A DNA stretch of 64,000 nucleotides, taken from NCBI RefSeq assembly GCF_002025705.1, contig NZ_CP018846.1, positions 1 through 64,000 on the forward strand. Direction: 5' to 3'. The DNA comes from Pseudomonas putida. GTDB taxonomy: Bacteria > Pseudomonadota > Gammaproteobacteria > Pseudomonadales > Pseudomonadaceae. Under the pieces are notes generated by a model that saw nothing but the letters and a program-made list of their open reading frames with translations, was not told the DNA's origin and did no database searches. Below, piece after piece: positions 8,142 through 17,250 of this stretch. The position numbers were made by a program, and so were the translations under genes. Within the stretch, counting starts at the first letter, position 1. Each line of letters opens with the position of its first letter.

Positions 8142-8585
8142 TCAGCCAAACTGCTTCTGCTGCTGTTGCTGCTTGGCCACCAGCTCGGAAGCGGCGATGT
8201 AGGCTTCCTGGAACTCATCGCTCTCCAGCCAGGCCATGGTGGTGTCTTCGTCGGCACCGTCGAGCCAGGTGCGGTAGGCGTTGAACACCAGCACGATGTA
8301 GTCGGTGGCGTGCTCTTCCTTGTGGCCCTTGAGTACCAAGGCCAGCAGCGGGTCGACCAGGAATACCGAGATCATCGCGACCAGGCTGGTTTCCTGGGCG
8401 GCTTTCATCTTGTCGAACAGCTCTTTATAGCTGTCTGTCTCCATGGCCTTGTTGAATACCTGCTCGATGCTCGCGCTGTCACCGGCGCTGGCCTTGACTG
8501 CCTGGCCGCTGCGTACCATGCGGTTCTGCTTGGCTTTGCTGGCGGCGCGCTTGGCGCGTTTCTGTTGCTTGGTTGGGGTGGCCAT
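8142..8585 (-). CDS. Conserved hypothetical protein, basic N terminus, poly-Gln tail
   Basis: A 147-residue protein starting MATPTKQQKRAKRAASKAKQ. The first 35 residues are very basic, the middle is helical and acidic (SIEQVFNKAMETDSYKELFD), and the end is Gln-rich (KQQQQQKQFG). There is a hydrophobic stretch TSLVAMISVFLVDPLLALVL that is more likely a buried helix than a membrane segment. No known domain was recognised. It lies downstream of ppk2 on the same strand with a 61-base gap, so the two may be co-transcribed. The basic start would suit binding of nucleic acid or polyphosphate, but that is a guess. Confidence 0.75.
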   Translation of the reverse strand: MATPTKQQKRAKRAASKAKQNRMVRSGQAVKASAGDSASIEQVFNKAMETDSYKELFDKMKAAQETSLVAMISVFLVDPLLALVLKGHKEEHATDYIVLVFNAYRTWLDGADEDTTMAWLESDEFQEAYIAASELVAKQQQQQKQFG

Positions 8586-8646
8586 GGGGTGAATCCTTGG
8601 GGGTGTTCGGAAATTGCGCGTATTGAAGCGCAGCAGCCCGGGCGAT

Positions 8647-9636
8647 TCAACTGGCGGGCGACGTCGGCTCGTCCTCCTCGAACCCCCGCGATGCCCGCCC
8701 GACCAGCAGCTCATCCGGTGCATGCGCCACGCTGTGGTCCTTGCCCGGGTAATCCAGCGAATGCAGGAAATGCCGGATGCAGTTGATCCGTGCACGCTTC
8801 TTGTCATCCGACTTGATCACCGTCCACGGCGCATCGGCAGTATCGGTATGGAAGAACATCGCCTCCTTGGCGGCGGTGTAGTCCTCCCACTTGTCCAGCG
8901 ACTTGATGTCGATGGGCGACAGCTTCCAGTGCTTGAGCGGGTCGTCCCGGCGCGAGATGAAGCGGCGCAGCTGCTCTTCACGGTTCACCGAGAACCAGTA
9001 CTTGAACAGCAGGATGCCGCTGTTGCAGAGCATCCGCTCCAGGTCCGGTGCCTGGCGCATGAACTCCAGGTACTGCAGCGGCGAGCAGAACTCCATCACC
9101 TTCTCGACTCCGGCGCGGTTGTACCAGGAGCGGTCGAAGAAGACCATTTCACCCGCCGTGGGCAGGTGCTGGATGTAACGCTGGAAGTACCACTGCCCCA
9201 GCTCCTGCTCGGAAGGCTTCTCCAGCGCGACGATGCGCGCACCCCGCGGGTTCAGGTGCTCCATGAAGCGTTTGATGGTGCCACCCTTGCCCGCTGCATC
9301 ACGCCCCTCGAACAGGATCACCACGCGCTGGCCGGTTTCCTTCACCCAGCTCTGCACTTTCAGTAGCTCGATCTGCAGCGCGTGCTTGGCTTTTTCATAA
9401 TCCTGGCGGCGCAGGCGGGTGCGGTACGGGTAACTGGCAGGCAGCCGCGCCGAGGTGCTGTCTTCGTTGCTGCCCTTCGGTGCGCTGGCTACTTGCAGTG
9501 CGGCCGGGGCCTGGCTGACCTTCGTTATGGTGGGTTCAGGTTTGCGTTGGCGAGGGCGGCGCGTGCGAGGTGCAGCAGGGGCGGGGGAAGAGGATTCGCC
9601 GGGGGCGGGGAGCAGGAGGGTGGCTTCTTCGCTCAT
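8647..9636 (-). CDS. ppk2: Polyphosphate kinase 2
   Basis: A 329-residue member of the PPK2 family, which moves phosphate between polyphosphate and nucleotides. After a disordered Pro/Arg-rich N terminus of about 70 residues comes the kinase domain. Walker A is FEGRDAAGKGGTIKRFMEHL, the lid Arg region is LEKPSEQELGQWYFQRYIQH, and Walker B with the conserved Arg is MVFFDRSWYNRAGVEKVM. The downstream FSVNREEQLRRFISRRDDP and WKLSPIDIKSLDKWEDY are also typical. One domain of this length fits the class that makes NTP from NDP. ATG 9636 has AAGGA upstream; the upstream in-frame codons do not. Confidence 0.92.
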   Translation of the reverse strand: MSEEATLLLPAPGESSSPAPAAPRTRRPRQRKPEPTITKVSQAPAALQVASAPKGSNEDSTSARLPASYPYRTRLRRQDYEKAKHALQIELLKVQSWVKETGQRVVILFEGRDAAGKGGTIKRFMEHLNPRGARIVALEKPSEQELGQWYFQRYIQHLPTAGEMVFFDRSWYNRAGVEKVMEFCSPLQYLEFMRQAPDLERMLCNSGILLFKYWFSVNREEQLRRFISRRDDPLKHWKLSPIDIKSLDKWEDYTAAKEAMFFHTDTADAPWTVIKSDDKKRARINCIRHFLHSLDYPGKDHSVAHAPDELLVGRASRGFEEDEPTSPAS

Positions 9637-9808
9637 GGAGGTCCTTGCGAGGTCGGGTCGAATGTCCACTTCTGATTGTGAGTTTGGCTGGGGGAGAAGT
9701 CGTTGATGCTGATCAATGCCGGTGGGCGGAGGATGTGGCGCTGCTCATTCAAATAGTTTGAAACACGTCGAGATTGATGTGGTGTGAACTACGGTTTACA
9801 TTTTTCCC

Positions 9809-10098
9809 ATGCACACACTATTACAAACCGACAGCTACAGAAGGTGGTTCGCCGCGTTGCGGGATGCTCGTGCACAGGCTCGTATCAATGTGCGCTTGCG
9901 GCGGGTCGAGCTTGGAGTGATTGGGACTGTAAGCCGGTAGGTGAAGGAGTGTCCGAGCTGCGGATCGATTACGGTCCGGGCTATCGGGTGTATTTCGTTC
10001 AGCGAGGCTACGAGGTGATCATCCTTCTGGCGGGTGGCGACAAGTCCACTCAGGCCAGGGATATCAGATCAGCCCTAAAGCTGGCACGCGAGCTGTAG
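9809..10098 (+). pseudogene. RelE/HigB-type toxin, frameshifted
   Basis: From ATG 9809 the frame gives a RelE/ParE-superfamily N terminus ([20 protein letters not shown], then [12 protein letters not shown]) and then meets a stop at once. One base is missing near 9917-9920. In the next frame the family continues [40 protein letters not shown] and ends at 10098, nine bases before the antitoxin. Corrected, the protein would be about 96 residues, usual for this killer-protein family, which cleaves mRNA at ribosomes. As printed it should be inactive. A sequence error here is possible, but this site is 4 kb from the main indel cluster. Confidence 0.82.
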
Positions 10099-10107
10099 GA
10101 GGCCGCC

Positions 10108-10413
10108 ATGACTGATACCAAACTGACCAAGTGGGATGCCGCAGATCACCTCAAGACAGAGGGAGACATGGCCCTGTACCTTGAGGCTTGCCTTGAAGAA
10201 AATGATCCGGTGCTGCTTGCCGCTGCCTTGGGCGATATCGCGCGTGCCCGTGGCATGGCGCAACTGGCGCGAGATACTGGCCTGACGCGTGAAGGGCTGT
10301 ACAAGGCGTTGTCGGCGGAGGGTAACCCTAGCCTGGCGACCATCATGAAAGTGATGGCTGCGCTCGGCCTGAGGCTACATGCCGAGGTGGTGTCTCCGCG
10401 AACTGCGGGGTAG
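10108..10413 (+). CDS. HigA-type antitoxin
   Basis: A 101-residue protein of the addiction-module antidote family. It has a start region KWDAADHLKTEGDMALYLEA typical of these antidotes, then a Xre-like helix-turn-helix (ARARGMAQLARDTGLTREGL, YKALSAEGNPSLATIMKVMA) with the recognition helix around TREGLYKAL. It should bind its own promoter and neutralise the toxin encoded just before it, from which it is separated by nine bases. GGAGGC lies just upstream of ATG 10108. It ends 66 bases before a strong bidirectional terminator. With the toxin frame broken, it may be kept as a repressor or be a remnant. Confidence 0.88.
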   Translation: MTDTKLTKWDAADHLKTEGDMALYLEACLEENDPVLLAAALGDIARARGMAQLARDTGLTREGLYKALSAEGNPSLATIMKVMAALGLRLHAEVVSPRTAG

Positions 10414-10479
10414 GCTTGAGGTATGGGGTGGCAGCTACAGATGCTGCGCATCCCAAAAGCAAAAAACGCAGGCAACAAA

Positions 10480-10505
10480 AAACCCGCACTAGGCGGGTTT
10501 CTTGT
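10480..10505. terminator. Bidirectional terminator between antitoxin and tRNA-Phe
   Basis: AAACCCGC-ACTAG-GCGGGTTT forms a GC stem with A and T runs on both sides. The better T run is on the minus strand, downstream of tRNA-Phe; on the plus strand it ends the toxin/antitoxin unit. Confidence 0.88.
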
Positions 10506-10546
10506 TGTCGCTTCGGGTAACTTTGCAACCACCAGAAGCTTGAAGG

Positions 10547-10622
10547 TGGTGCCCAGAGACGGAGTCGAACCGCCGACACGAGGATTTTCAATCCTCTGCT
10601 CTACCGACTGAGCTATCTGGGC
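10547..10622 (-). tRNA. tRNA-Phe (GAA)
   Basis: The minus strand reads a 76-nt tRNA. The acceptor stem is GCCCAGA/TCTGGGC with an encoded CCA, the D-arm is AGCTCAGTCGGTAGAGC, the anticodon loop is ATTGAAAATC with anticodon GAA, and the T-loop is GGTTCGACTCC. Apart from a few bases it matches the enterobacterial tRNA-Phe. A strong promoter lies just upstream. Confidence 0.97.
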
Positions 10623-10632
10623 GACGAGGTGA

Positions 10633-10661
10633 ATTAAATAGATTTTCTGACGGCCCGTCAA
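10633..10661 (-). promoter_or_regulatory. Sigma-70 promoter of tRNA-Phe
   Basis: On the minus strand TTGACG (10661-10656) and TTTAAT (10638-10633) are separated by exactly 17 bases. Initiation would fall a few bases before the mature tRNA 5' end. An AT-rich block with A and T runs lies just upstream and could act as an UP element. Confidence 0.78.
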
Positions 10662-10712
10662 CGACTTTTTGAAAAAATTTTAAATTAATTCCGTCGCTTA
10701 CGATTCGTGGGG

Positions 10713-10985
10713 TCATTCGGAGGGTGGAACGTAGCCTTCCGCCTGGGCGTATTCCTCGCCAGCGAAAAACTTGTCCATCTCGCCCTGGAGGAACTTGCGG
10801 TCCTCGCCGTTCATCATGTTCAGGCGCTTTTCGTTGATCAGCATGGTCTGGTGCTTCTTCCAGTCTTCCCAGGCTTTCTCCGAGATGTGGTCGAAGATGT
10901 CCTGGCCTTTGGCGCCGGGGTAGGGCGGGCGGGCCAGGCCTGGGAGTTCTTCTTTGTACTTGCGGCACATCACGGTGCGGGTCAT
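10713..10985 (-). CDS. yggX: Fe(2+)-trafficking / oxidative damage protection protein YggX
   Basis: A 90-residue YggX family protein. It starts [20 protein letters not shown] with the conserved Cys7, followed by [36 protein letters not shown] and [12 protein letters not shown], all typical. It is thought to help protect Fe-S enzymes from oxidation. It overlaps the end of mutY by four bases (ATGA), so translation is coupled; the pairing is meaningful since MutY itself carries an Fe-S cluster. It is the last gene of the asmA-mutY-yggX operon, with no obvious hairpin before tRNA-Phe. Confidence 0.95.
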   Translation of the reverse strand: MTRTVMCRKYKEELPGLARPPYPGAKGQDIFDHISEKAWEDWKKHQTMLINEKRLNMMNGEDRKFLQGEMDKFFAGEEYAQAEGYVPPSE

Positions 10986-12049
10986 CGGGCTTCTCCTGCA
11001 ATCAGTTCGTCGGCCGCGCGTTTGAGCAGCTTCTTGACCGGGGCGGCGAGGCCCAGGCGCGGCGGGGTGGCGAGGTTATACCAGAGCCAGTCGGCCTCGG
11101 CCACGTGCTGGCCGACCGGGTCGACGCGCACCAGCCAGGGTTCGATCGCCAGCTGGAAGTGGCTGAAGGTGTGGGTCAGGCCGTCCAGCGCGCGGCTGCC
11201 AGCCAGGCGCAGGCCGTGCTGGTAGGCGAGGTCGTCGAGCTGGGCGATGTCGTCCAGCTCCGGCAGGCTCCACAGGCCGCCCCACAGGCCGCTGGATGGG
11301 CGGCGATAAAGCAGGATGGCGCCTTCGTGGTTGGCCAGCAGCGGCATCAGCGTGCGCCTTTGGGGCAGCGCCTTGCGTGGCTTGGGCTCGGGGTAGCGGG
11401 TTTCTTCGCCGTGCAGGTGCGCTTCGCAGCCGCGCTGCAACGGGCAGATCAGGCAGCTGGGCTTGCTGCGCGTGCACAGCGTCGCGCCCATGTCCATCAT
11501 CGCCTGGGTGTAGTGGTTGGCCCGCTGCTGCGGGGTAAAGCGCTCGGCCGTGGCCCACAGCTGGTTGGCCACCTTGGGCTCGCCGGGGTAGCCGGCTTGG
11601 GCGGTGTAGCGGGCCAGCACGCGCTTGACGTTGCCATCAAGAATCGGCGCGCGAATGCCCATGCTGATGCTGGCAATGGCGCCGGCGGTGGAGCGGCCGA
11701 TGCCGGGCAATTCGGTGAGCTGCTCGACGCTGCGCGGGAATTCGCCGCCATGCTGCTCGACGACGATCTTCGCTGCCTTCTGCAGGTTGCGCGCGCGGGT
11801 GTAGTAGCCAAGGCCCGTCCACAGGTGCAGCACTTCGTCCTCCGGCGCTTCAGCCAGGGCCTGCACGGTCGGCAAGGCCTGCATGAAGCGGTCGAAGTAG
11901 TTGAGCACGGTGCTGACCTGGGTCTGCTGCAGCATGATTTCCGAAACCCATACCCGGTATGGGTTGATGCCCTGTTGCCAGGGCAGGTCGTGGCGACCGT
12001 GCTGGTCGTACCAGTCCAGCACGGCGCTGGAGAACTGCGCGGGGGTCAT
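10982..12049 (-). CDS. mutY: Adenine DNA glycosylase MutY
   Basis: A 355-residue base-excision repair enzyme that removes adenine opposite 8-oxoguanine. The catalytic Glu lies in [10 protein letters not shown]. The helix-hairpin-helix is [12 protein letters not shown] with the catalytic Asp region [12 protein letters not shown]. The Fe-S cluster ligands follow the pattern C-x6-C-x2-C-x5-C in [17 protein letters not shown]. The C-terminal third ([20 protein letters not shown], then [11 protein letters not shown]) is the NUDIX-like domain that reads 8-oxoG. It overlaps asmA upstream and yggX downstream by four bases each, a tightly coupled operon seen in many pseudomonads. Confidence 0.97.
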   Translation of the reverse strand: MTPAQFSSAVLDWYDQHGRHDLPWQQGINPYRVWVSEIMLQQTQVSTVLNYFDRFMQALPTVQALAEAPEDEVLHLWTGLGYYTRARNLQKAAKIVVEQHGGEFPRSVEQLTELPGIGRSTAGAIASISMGIRAPILDGNVKRVLARYTAQAGYPGEPKVANQLWATAERFTPQQRANHYTQAMMDMGATLCTRSKPSCLICPLQRGCEAHLHGEETRYPEPKPRKALPQRRTLMPLLANHEGAILLYRRPSSGLWGGLWSLPELDDIAQLDDLAYQHGLRLAGSRALDGLTHTFSHFQLAIEPWLVRVDPVGQHVAEADWLWYNLATPPRLGLAAPVKKLLKRAADELIAGEAR

Positions 12050-14283
12050 CGCTTGAACAGCCCCTTGAGCGCGTCTTTGAGTTCTGGGCTCACTTTGTCT
12101 CCGAGTTTTTCATCGATCTTGTCTTTCAGGCGGTTGCCGGCCAACTTGGCCGCGACCTTGCCCAGGCCGTCCTGGTCCAGGCGGCAGGCCTTGGCGCCAA
12201 GCTCCAGCGGGCCACGGCAGCGCAGCGGCACTTCCACACCTACAAAGCGTTCGTTGACCTGGCAGGCCGGGTCGGGCATTGCGCGCTGGTCACCTTCGAC
12301 GATCACGCCGACGTTGTAGTCCATGCCCAGCACGCGCAGGTCGAGGTCGCCATGGCCGTTGACGGTCAGGCCCGGGATGCGTGCCTTGAGGTCCGGGTTG
12401 CTGGCCACGCCATTGCGAATCACCAGGCTGCCGCGCAGTTCTTCGAACGGGGTGTCCTTGCCGCGTGGCTCGCCACTCAGTGTCTTGCGGTTGAGGGTGG
12501 CGATGGCCTGGCAGAGTTGCTGTTCCAGGTTGGCGTTGACCAGCACGCCGTCGTTGATAGTGAAGTTTGCGCTGCCATTGAGGGTGTCGACCAGTGCCTT
12601 CTGGCTGTTGCCGGTGGCAGTCAGATCACTGGTAAGGGTCAGCAGGCCCTTGACCGGCGGCGTCTGCTCCTTGCCTTCGGCCTTGATGAAGTGCTTGACC
12701 GGTACCCGGTTGATCTTGGTGTTGATACCAATCTGTGGCACGGCAGGGCGCACGTCGACGTTGCCCTTAGCTTCGAAGGTGCCGTTGTAGATGCCGCCAC
12801 GCAGGGTTTGCAAGGTCAGCAGGCCGCCTTGGCCGGTGGCCTGCAGTTGCGCATCGCTGATCGGCAGTTTGTCCAGGGTCAGCGAGCCGAAGGCCAGGTC
12901 GGCCTGCAGGTCGAGTACCCGCAGGCGGTCGACCGGCAGCAGCTTGTCGTCGCTCCAGGCCAACTGGGTCGGGGCGTTGGGCAGCGGTGTGCTGCCAGCA
13001 GCGGCCACGGCGGTGGCTTCCTGCTGTTGGACCTCGGCCTGTCGTGCGGCAGTGGCACCCTTGGCCTCTTCGCTCTTGGCCGGCATGTAGCGATCAGCGT
13101 CGAACTTGTCGCCTTTGAGCTGCAGGCGCAGGGCCTGCTTGGCGAAGTCTTCGACGGCCACGCGGCCGGTGAAGGTGCTTTCGTCCAGCTTCACGGCCAG
13201 GTCGGCCAGTGTCAGGCTGGTTGGCGTGCCTTGCAGGCGGGTCACCAGCTCCAGCTTGCCGAATGCCGCCGGGTCGGTGGTGGCCGGCAGCGGGTGGCCG
13301 ATGCCGTCGAGGAAGGTGCGCAGGTTGAACTGGGCGATGGACAACCCGCCGCTCAGTTGCGGTGCCTTGTCCAGATCACGCAGGTTCAGTTCGCCGAGGG
13401 CGCGCAGCTGGTTGGCCGAGACCTTCAGGCCGTTCCACGAGGCGACGTTGGCGCCCATGTCGACCAGCAACTGGCCCTGGGCGCCGAAGGTGACGGTCTT
13501 GCCAGCGGTAGGTTCGCCCGACGTTTCGCCGGTCAGGCGCATGTCTTCGAAGTTGTAGCGCTTGAGCTTGCGATCGAAACGCAATTCACCGGCCAGTTCG
13601 GTACGGGCCTTGATGGCTGGCTGGCTGGCGCTGAGGAAGGCGCTGGCCTTGAGAGCGATATTGGTACCTTCGTGGACCGGGCCGGTGCTCAGCTGGATGC
13701 TTTCGGCGCTGTAGCTCTGGCCGCTCTTGGCATCGGTGTACTGCACCCGGGCGTTGTTTACGGTGAGGCTGTCGATGTCCAGTTTGACCGCGCGTTCGCC
13801 GCCGCTTTCGGCAGGTTTGGCGGGTTGTTCGGCAGGTGCCTGGGTCGGTGCAGTGGCAGTGCCCTCGGTTGCAGCCGGCAGCGGCTTGCCGATGTCCTCC
13901 CAGTTGCCGTGGCCGTTTTCGTCACGCGCCAAGGTCAGGTTGAGGCCTTCGACGCGTACATCGCTCATCTGCACTTCACGGCGCAGCAATGGCAGCACGC
14001 GTACCGAGAGGCCGAGCATCTGCAGGTCAGCGAACGGTTCTTTGGGTTTGGTCAGGGTGGCGATGCTGGCTTCGTGCAGCTCCAGGCCCAGCCAGGGGAA
14101 CAGGCTCCAGCCAATGTCGCCGTTGAGGGTCAGCTCGACATGGGCCTTGTCGCGCGCCAGTTGGCGGATCTCGTCTTTGTAGTCGTTGGGATCGAAGAGG
14201 TGGGTCAGGGCGAAGCCCAGCGCCACAATGATCAGCAGCAACCCGAGAAGCCCCAGTCCCAGGATTTTGCCGAACGCTTTCAT
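12046..14283 (-). CDS. asmA: AsmA family protein
   Basis: A 745-residue AsmA-type protein. One N-terminal membrane helix (ILGLGLLGLLLIIVALGFAL) anchors it to the inner membrane. A long periplasmic part follows, with the family start DPNDYKDEIRQLARDKAHVE and a low-complexity linker (ATAPTQAPAEQPAKPAESGG). The C-terminal AsmA domain contains SANFTINDGVLVNANLEQQL and the end region DLDLRVLGMDYNVGVIVEGD. Proteins of this group are involved in outer-membrane lipid homeostasis and are related to bridge-like lipid transfer proteins. It is the first gene of the operon, and its product precedes mutY with a four-base overlap. Confidence 0.93.
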   Translation of the reverse strand: MKAFGKILGLGLLGLLLIIVALGFALTHLFDPNDYKDEIRQLARDKAHVELTLNGDIGWSLFPWLGLELHEASIATLTKPKEPFADLQMLGLSVRVLPLLRREVQMSDVRVEGLNLTLARDENGHGNWEDIGKPLPAATEGTATAPTQAPAEQPAKPAESGGERAVKLDIDSLTVNNARVQYTDAKSGQSYSAESIQLSTGPVHEGTNIALKASAFLSASQPAIKARTELAGELRFDRKLKRYNFEDMRLTGETSGEPTAGKTVTFGAQGQLLVDMGANVASWNGLKVSANQLRALGELNLRDLDKAPQLSGGLSIAQFNLRTFLDGIGHPLPATTDPAAFGKLELVTRLQGTPTSLTLADLAVKLDESTFTGRVAVEDFAKQALRLQLKGDKFDADRYMPAKSEEAKGATAARQAEVQQQEATAVAAAGSTPLPNAPTQLAWSDDKLLPVDRLRVLDLQADLAFGSLTLDKLPISDAQLQATGQGGLLTLQTLRGGIYNGTFEAKGNVDVRPAVPQIGINTKINRVPVKHFIKAEGKEQTPPVKGLLTLTSDLTATGNSQKALVDTLNGSANFTINDGVLVNANLEQQLCQAIATLNRKTLSGEPRGKDTPFEELRGSLVIRNGVASNPDLKARIPGLTVNGHGDLDLRVLGMDYNVGVIVEGDQRAMPDPACQVNERFVGVEVPLRCRGPLELGAKACRLDQDGLGKVAAKLAGNRLKDKIDEKLGDKVSPELKDALKGLFKR

Positions 14284-14429
14284 GGGCGAGTCCTTGTAGT
14301 CCGTAGTGTGAATTCCGAACGCCAGAGTATAGCGCCGCAGGGGTGGGCCCTGCGTATTCGACTAGCGATGCAGGGCATTTCCAATGATTGTGAGATTCGA
14401 CAGTTGTGGTTTTGGCAGTTCCTTCGGCG

Positions 14430-14528
14430 CTGGATTCTTCGCGGGCACGCCCGCTCCCACAGGTACTGCAGCGCACTTGAGAGCTGTGGAAGTCCTGTGG
14501 GAGCGGGCGAGCCCGCGAAGAGGCCGGC
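14430..14528. repeat. REP pair, GCGGGCACGCCCGC class
   Basis: Inverted pair of a variant core (GCGGGCACGCCCGC / GCGGGCGAGCCCGC), between the divergent asmA operon and the MFS gene. The remaining intergenic bases up to 14740 show no further feature I can support. Confidence 0.88.
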
Positions 14529-14740
14529 ATAGAAATACCGATTCAGCCACGCGGAAAATAACGATATCAGATTGCTTTCATGTCATCTGCTAACTGGTAC
14601 CCTTGTGCCGCTTTGCGGAGCGACCGCGACCCATTGTCGCGGGCCGTTACCCAGGGAAAAGGCCAGTTCGCCCTGCGTGCGAGAACAAGAGCCCGGGACG
14701 CCATCCGCCAGCACTGTCTACCTACAAAAGGATCGAATCC

Positions 14741-16402
14741 ATGAGCAGTACAATCGCGGCAGGAGGGCTGGCCAGCGCGCCGAGCTTCCTGTCGAAGGAG
14801 CGCATCATCGCCCGCCCGGGCTTCAACCGCTGGCTGGTCCCGCCAGCCGCCCTGGCCATCCACCTGTGCATCGGCATGGCCTATGGCTTCTCGGTGTTCT
14901 GGCTGCCATTGTCGCAAGCCATCGGCATCACCGCGCCAGTCGCCTGTTCGGCGGACATGGGCTTCATCGCCCGCATGTTCAGCGCCGAATGTGACTGGCC
15001 GATCTCGATGCTGAGCTGGATCTACACCCTGTTCTTCGTCTTCCTCGGTTGCTCGGCGGCGGTGCTGGGCGGCTGGCTGGAACACGCCGGCCCGCGCAAG
15101 GCTGGCCTGGTGTCGGCGCTGTGCTGGTGCGGCGGCATGCTGATCTCGGCGATCGGCGTGAAGACCCACCAGCTGTGGCTGATGTGGCTGGGCTCCGGCG
15201 TTATCGGTGGTATCGGCCTGGGCCTGGGCTACATTTCGCCGGTCTCGACCCTGATCAAGTGGTTCCCGGACAAGCGTGGGATGGCCACCGGCATGGCGAT
15301 CATGGGCTTTGGTGGTGGCGCGATGGTCGGCGCACCATTGGCCACCGCGCTGATGGGCCATTTCGGCAACGAGCATGAAGTGGGTGTGTGGCAGAGCTTC
15401 GTCGCCATGGCCGCGATCTACTTCGTGTTCATGACCGCCGGTGCCCTGGCTTACCGCGTGCCGCCGACCGGCTGGAAGCCTGAAGGCTGGACTGCCCCGG
15501 CGAAAAAAGCCGGCAATGGCATGGTCACCGACCGCCACGTGCACGTCAGCGTCGCCTGGAAAACCCCGCAGTTCGCCTTGGTCTGGCTGGTGCTGTGCCT
15601 GAACGTCTCGGCCGGTATCGGCATCCTCGGCATGGCGTCGCCACTGCTGCAGGAGGTGTTCGCCGGCAAATTGCTGGGCAACGAGCTGAGCTTCAGCGAG
15701 CTGAACGCCGCGCAGCTGGCGCAGATCGCTGCGATTGCCGCCGGGTTCACCGGCCTGTTGAGCCTGTTCAACATCGGTGGCCGCTTCTTCTGGGCATCGT
15801 TCTCCGACTACATCGGGCGCAAGAATACCTACTTTGCCTTCTTCGCCCTGGGCGTCGGCCTCTACAGCCTGGTGCCGAACATGGGTCACCTGGGCAACGT
15901 GGCGCTGTTCGTGGCGGCGTTCTGCATCATTCTGTCGATGTACGGCGGTGGCTTCTCCACCGTGCCGGCGTACCTGGCCGACCTGTTCGGCACGCAGATG
16001 GTCGGCGCTATCCACGGTCGCCTGCTGACCGCCTGGGCTGCTGCCGGCGTGCTGGGCCCGGTGCTGATCACCTACCTGCGCGAGTACCAGCTGGCGGCGG
16101 GTGTGGAACGTGCAGCGGCCTACGACATGACCCTGTACATCCTCGCCGGCCTGCTGGTGCTGGGCTTCATCTGCAACATGCTGATCCGCCCTGTGGCCGA
16201 CAAGTACTTCATGACCGATGCCGAACTGGCTGCCGAACGTGCGCTGAGCCACGACAAAGGCGCTGACGGTGCGCGTTCGCTGGAGTGGCACGCTGCGCCG
16301 GGCAGCCTGCCGCTGGTGCTGATTGCCTGGGCCGTGGTGGTGATTCCGCTGGCGTGGGGCGTGTGGGTGACCTTGCAGAAGACGGCTGTGCTGTTCCATT
16401 GA
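14741..16402 (+). CDS. MFS transporter, oxalate/formate antiporter-like
   Basis: A 553-residue major facilitator with 12 membrane segments. The N-terminal signature FNRWLVPPAALAIHLCIGMA is typical of the oxalate:formate antiporter group. Typical MFS loop motifs are present (YISPVSTLIKWFPDKRGMAT, then GMAIMGFGGGAMVGAPLATA; FWASFSDYIGRKNTYF). Two features are larger than usual: a loop after helix 1 containing two Cys (VACSADMGFIARMFSAECDW) and a long C-terminal tail with an extra hydrophobic segment. ATG 14741 has AAAAGGA upstream. Substrate is inferred only from the family; monocarboxylates or oxalate are candidates. It is monocistronic, ending before a REP pair. Confidence 0.85.
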   Translation: MSSTIAAGGLASAPSFLSKERIIARPGFNRWLVPPAALAIHLCIGMAYGFSVFWLPLSQAIGITAPVACSADMGFIARMFSAECDWPISMLSWIYTLFFVFLGCSAAVLGGWLEHAGPRKAGLVSALCWCGGMLISAIGVKTHQLWLMWLGSGVIGGIGLGLGYISPVSTLIKWFPDKRGMATGMAIMGFGGGAMVGAPLATALMGHFGNEHEVGVWQSFVAMAAIYFVFMTAGALAYRVPPTGWKPEGWTAPAKKAGNGMVTDRHVHVSVAWKTPQFALVWLVLCLNVSAGIGILGMASPLLQEVFAGKLLGNELSFSELNAAQLAQIAAIAAGFTGLLSLFNIGGRFFWASFSDYIGRKNTYFAFFALGVGLYSLVPNMGHLGNVALFVAAFCIILSMYGGGFSTVPAYLADLFGTQMVGAIHGRLLTAWAAAGVLGPVLITYLREYQLAAGVERAAAYDMTLYILAGLLVLGFICNMLIRPVADKYFMTDAELAAERALSHDKGADGARSLEWHAAPGSLPLVLIAWAVVVIPLAWGVWVTLQKTAVLFH

Positions 16403-16413
16403 TGTAACTGCGC

Positions 16414-16518
16414 TGAGGGCGCTGCGCGCCCCTTTCGCGACACAAGGCCGCTCCTACAGGGGTTTAGGTTCCCTTGTAGGAGCGGCCTTGTGTCGCGATG
16501 GGCTGCAAAGCAGCCCCA
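16414..16518. repeat. REP pair, GTGTCGCGA class
   Basis: Inverted pair between the MFS gene and the his promoter; it may end MFS transcription. Confidence 0.9.
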
Positions 16519-16590
16519 ATTCCCTGGTTGTATAGACCTGTAGGCCTCTCCGGCCCCGCAATTCCTTGCCATGCCATATGTCATCCGCGT

Positions 16591-16619
16591 TTCAAGCTGG
16601 CGCGTTCTGGGCCTATAAT
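16591..16619 (+). promoter_or_regulatory. Sigma-70 promoter of hisB operon
   Basis: A perfect -10 (TATAAT, 16614-16619) lies 37 bases before the hisB start. The -35 is poor (TTCAAG at 16591-16596, 17-base spacing). An in-frame ATG at 16618 overlaps the -10 box, which rules it out as the hisB start. Confidence 0.7.
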
Positions 16620-16656
16620 GGAGCCCTTTTCGCCCAATGATTTTGCGGAGCTGGTG

Positions 16657-17250
16657 ATGGTCGAACGTAAGGCTTCCGTCGAGCGCAATACCCTGGAAAC
16701 CCAGGTCAAGTGCTCGATCAACCTCGATGGCAGTGGCAAGGCCCGATTCGATATCGGTGTGCCTTTCCTTGAACACATGCTGGACCAGATCGCCCGCCAT
16801 GGGCTGATCGATCTGGATATCGAGTGCAAGGGTGACCTGCATATCGACGATCACCATACCGTCGAAGACGTCGGTATCACCCTGGGCATGGCATTCGCCC
16901 AGGCCATCGGCGACAAGAAAGGCATCTTCCGCTACGGCCACGCCTACGTGCCGCTGGACGAAGCGCTGTCGCGCGTGGTCATCGACTTCTCCGGCCGCCC
17001 AGGCCTGCAGATGCATGTGCCGTATACCCGCGCCACGGTTGGCGGCTTCGATGTCGACCTGTTCCAGGAGTTCTTCCAAGGCTTCGTCAACCACGCCCTG
17101 GTGACCCTGCACATCGACAACCTGCGTGGCCACAACACCCACCACCAGATCGAAACCGTGTTCAAGGCTTTCGGCCGCGCCCTGCGCATGGCTGTGACCC
17201 TCGACGAGCGCATGGCCGGGCAGATGCCGTCGACCAAAGGGTGCCTGTAA
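16657..17250 (+). CDS. hisB: Imidazoleglycerol-phosphate dehydratase HisB
   Basis: A 197-residue dehydratase for step six of histidine synthesis (imidazole glycerol phosphate to imidazole acetol phosphate). It is the monofunctional type without a phosphatase domain. The His-rich metal sites are [29 protein letters not shown] and [12 protein letters not shown], which bind two Mn ions. It starts at ATG 16657, with GGAG upstream, giving the usual length [12 protein letters not shown]...; the longer in-frame ORF would begin inside the promoter. It directly abuts hisH, whose start follows its stop codon. Confidence 0.97.
   Translation: MVERKASVERNTLETQVKCSINLDGSGKARFDIGVPFLEHMLDQIARHGLIDLDIECKGDLHIDDHHTVEDVGITLGMAFAQAIGDKKGIFRYGHAYVPLDEALSRVVIDFSGRPGLQMHVPYTRATVGGFDVDLFQEFFQGFVNHALVTLHIDNLRGHNTHHQIETVFKAFGRALRMAVTLDERMAGQMPSTKGCL

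Noticed and set aside
9784-9811. Earlier ATG at 9784 as start of the toxin
   Set aside because: It reads into the wrong frame for the first 45 codons. The RelE-like N terminus is in the frame from 9809, which shows a frameshift rather than another start.
16618-16620. ATG as the start of hisB
   Set aside because: It overlaps the TATAAT -10 box and would add 13 residues not found in the family; ATG 16657 has GGAG and gives 197 residues.
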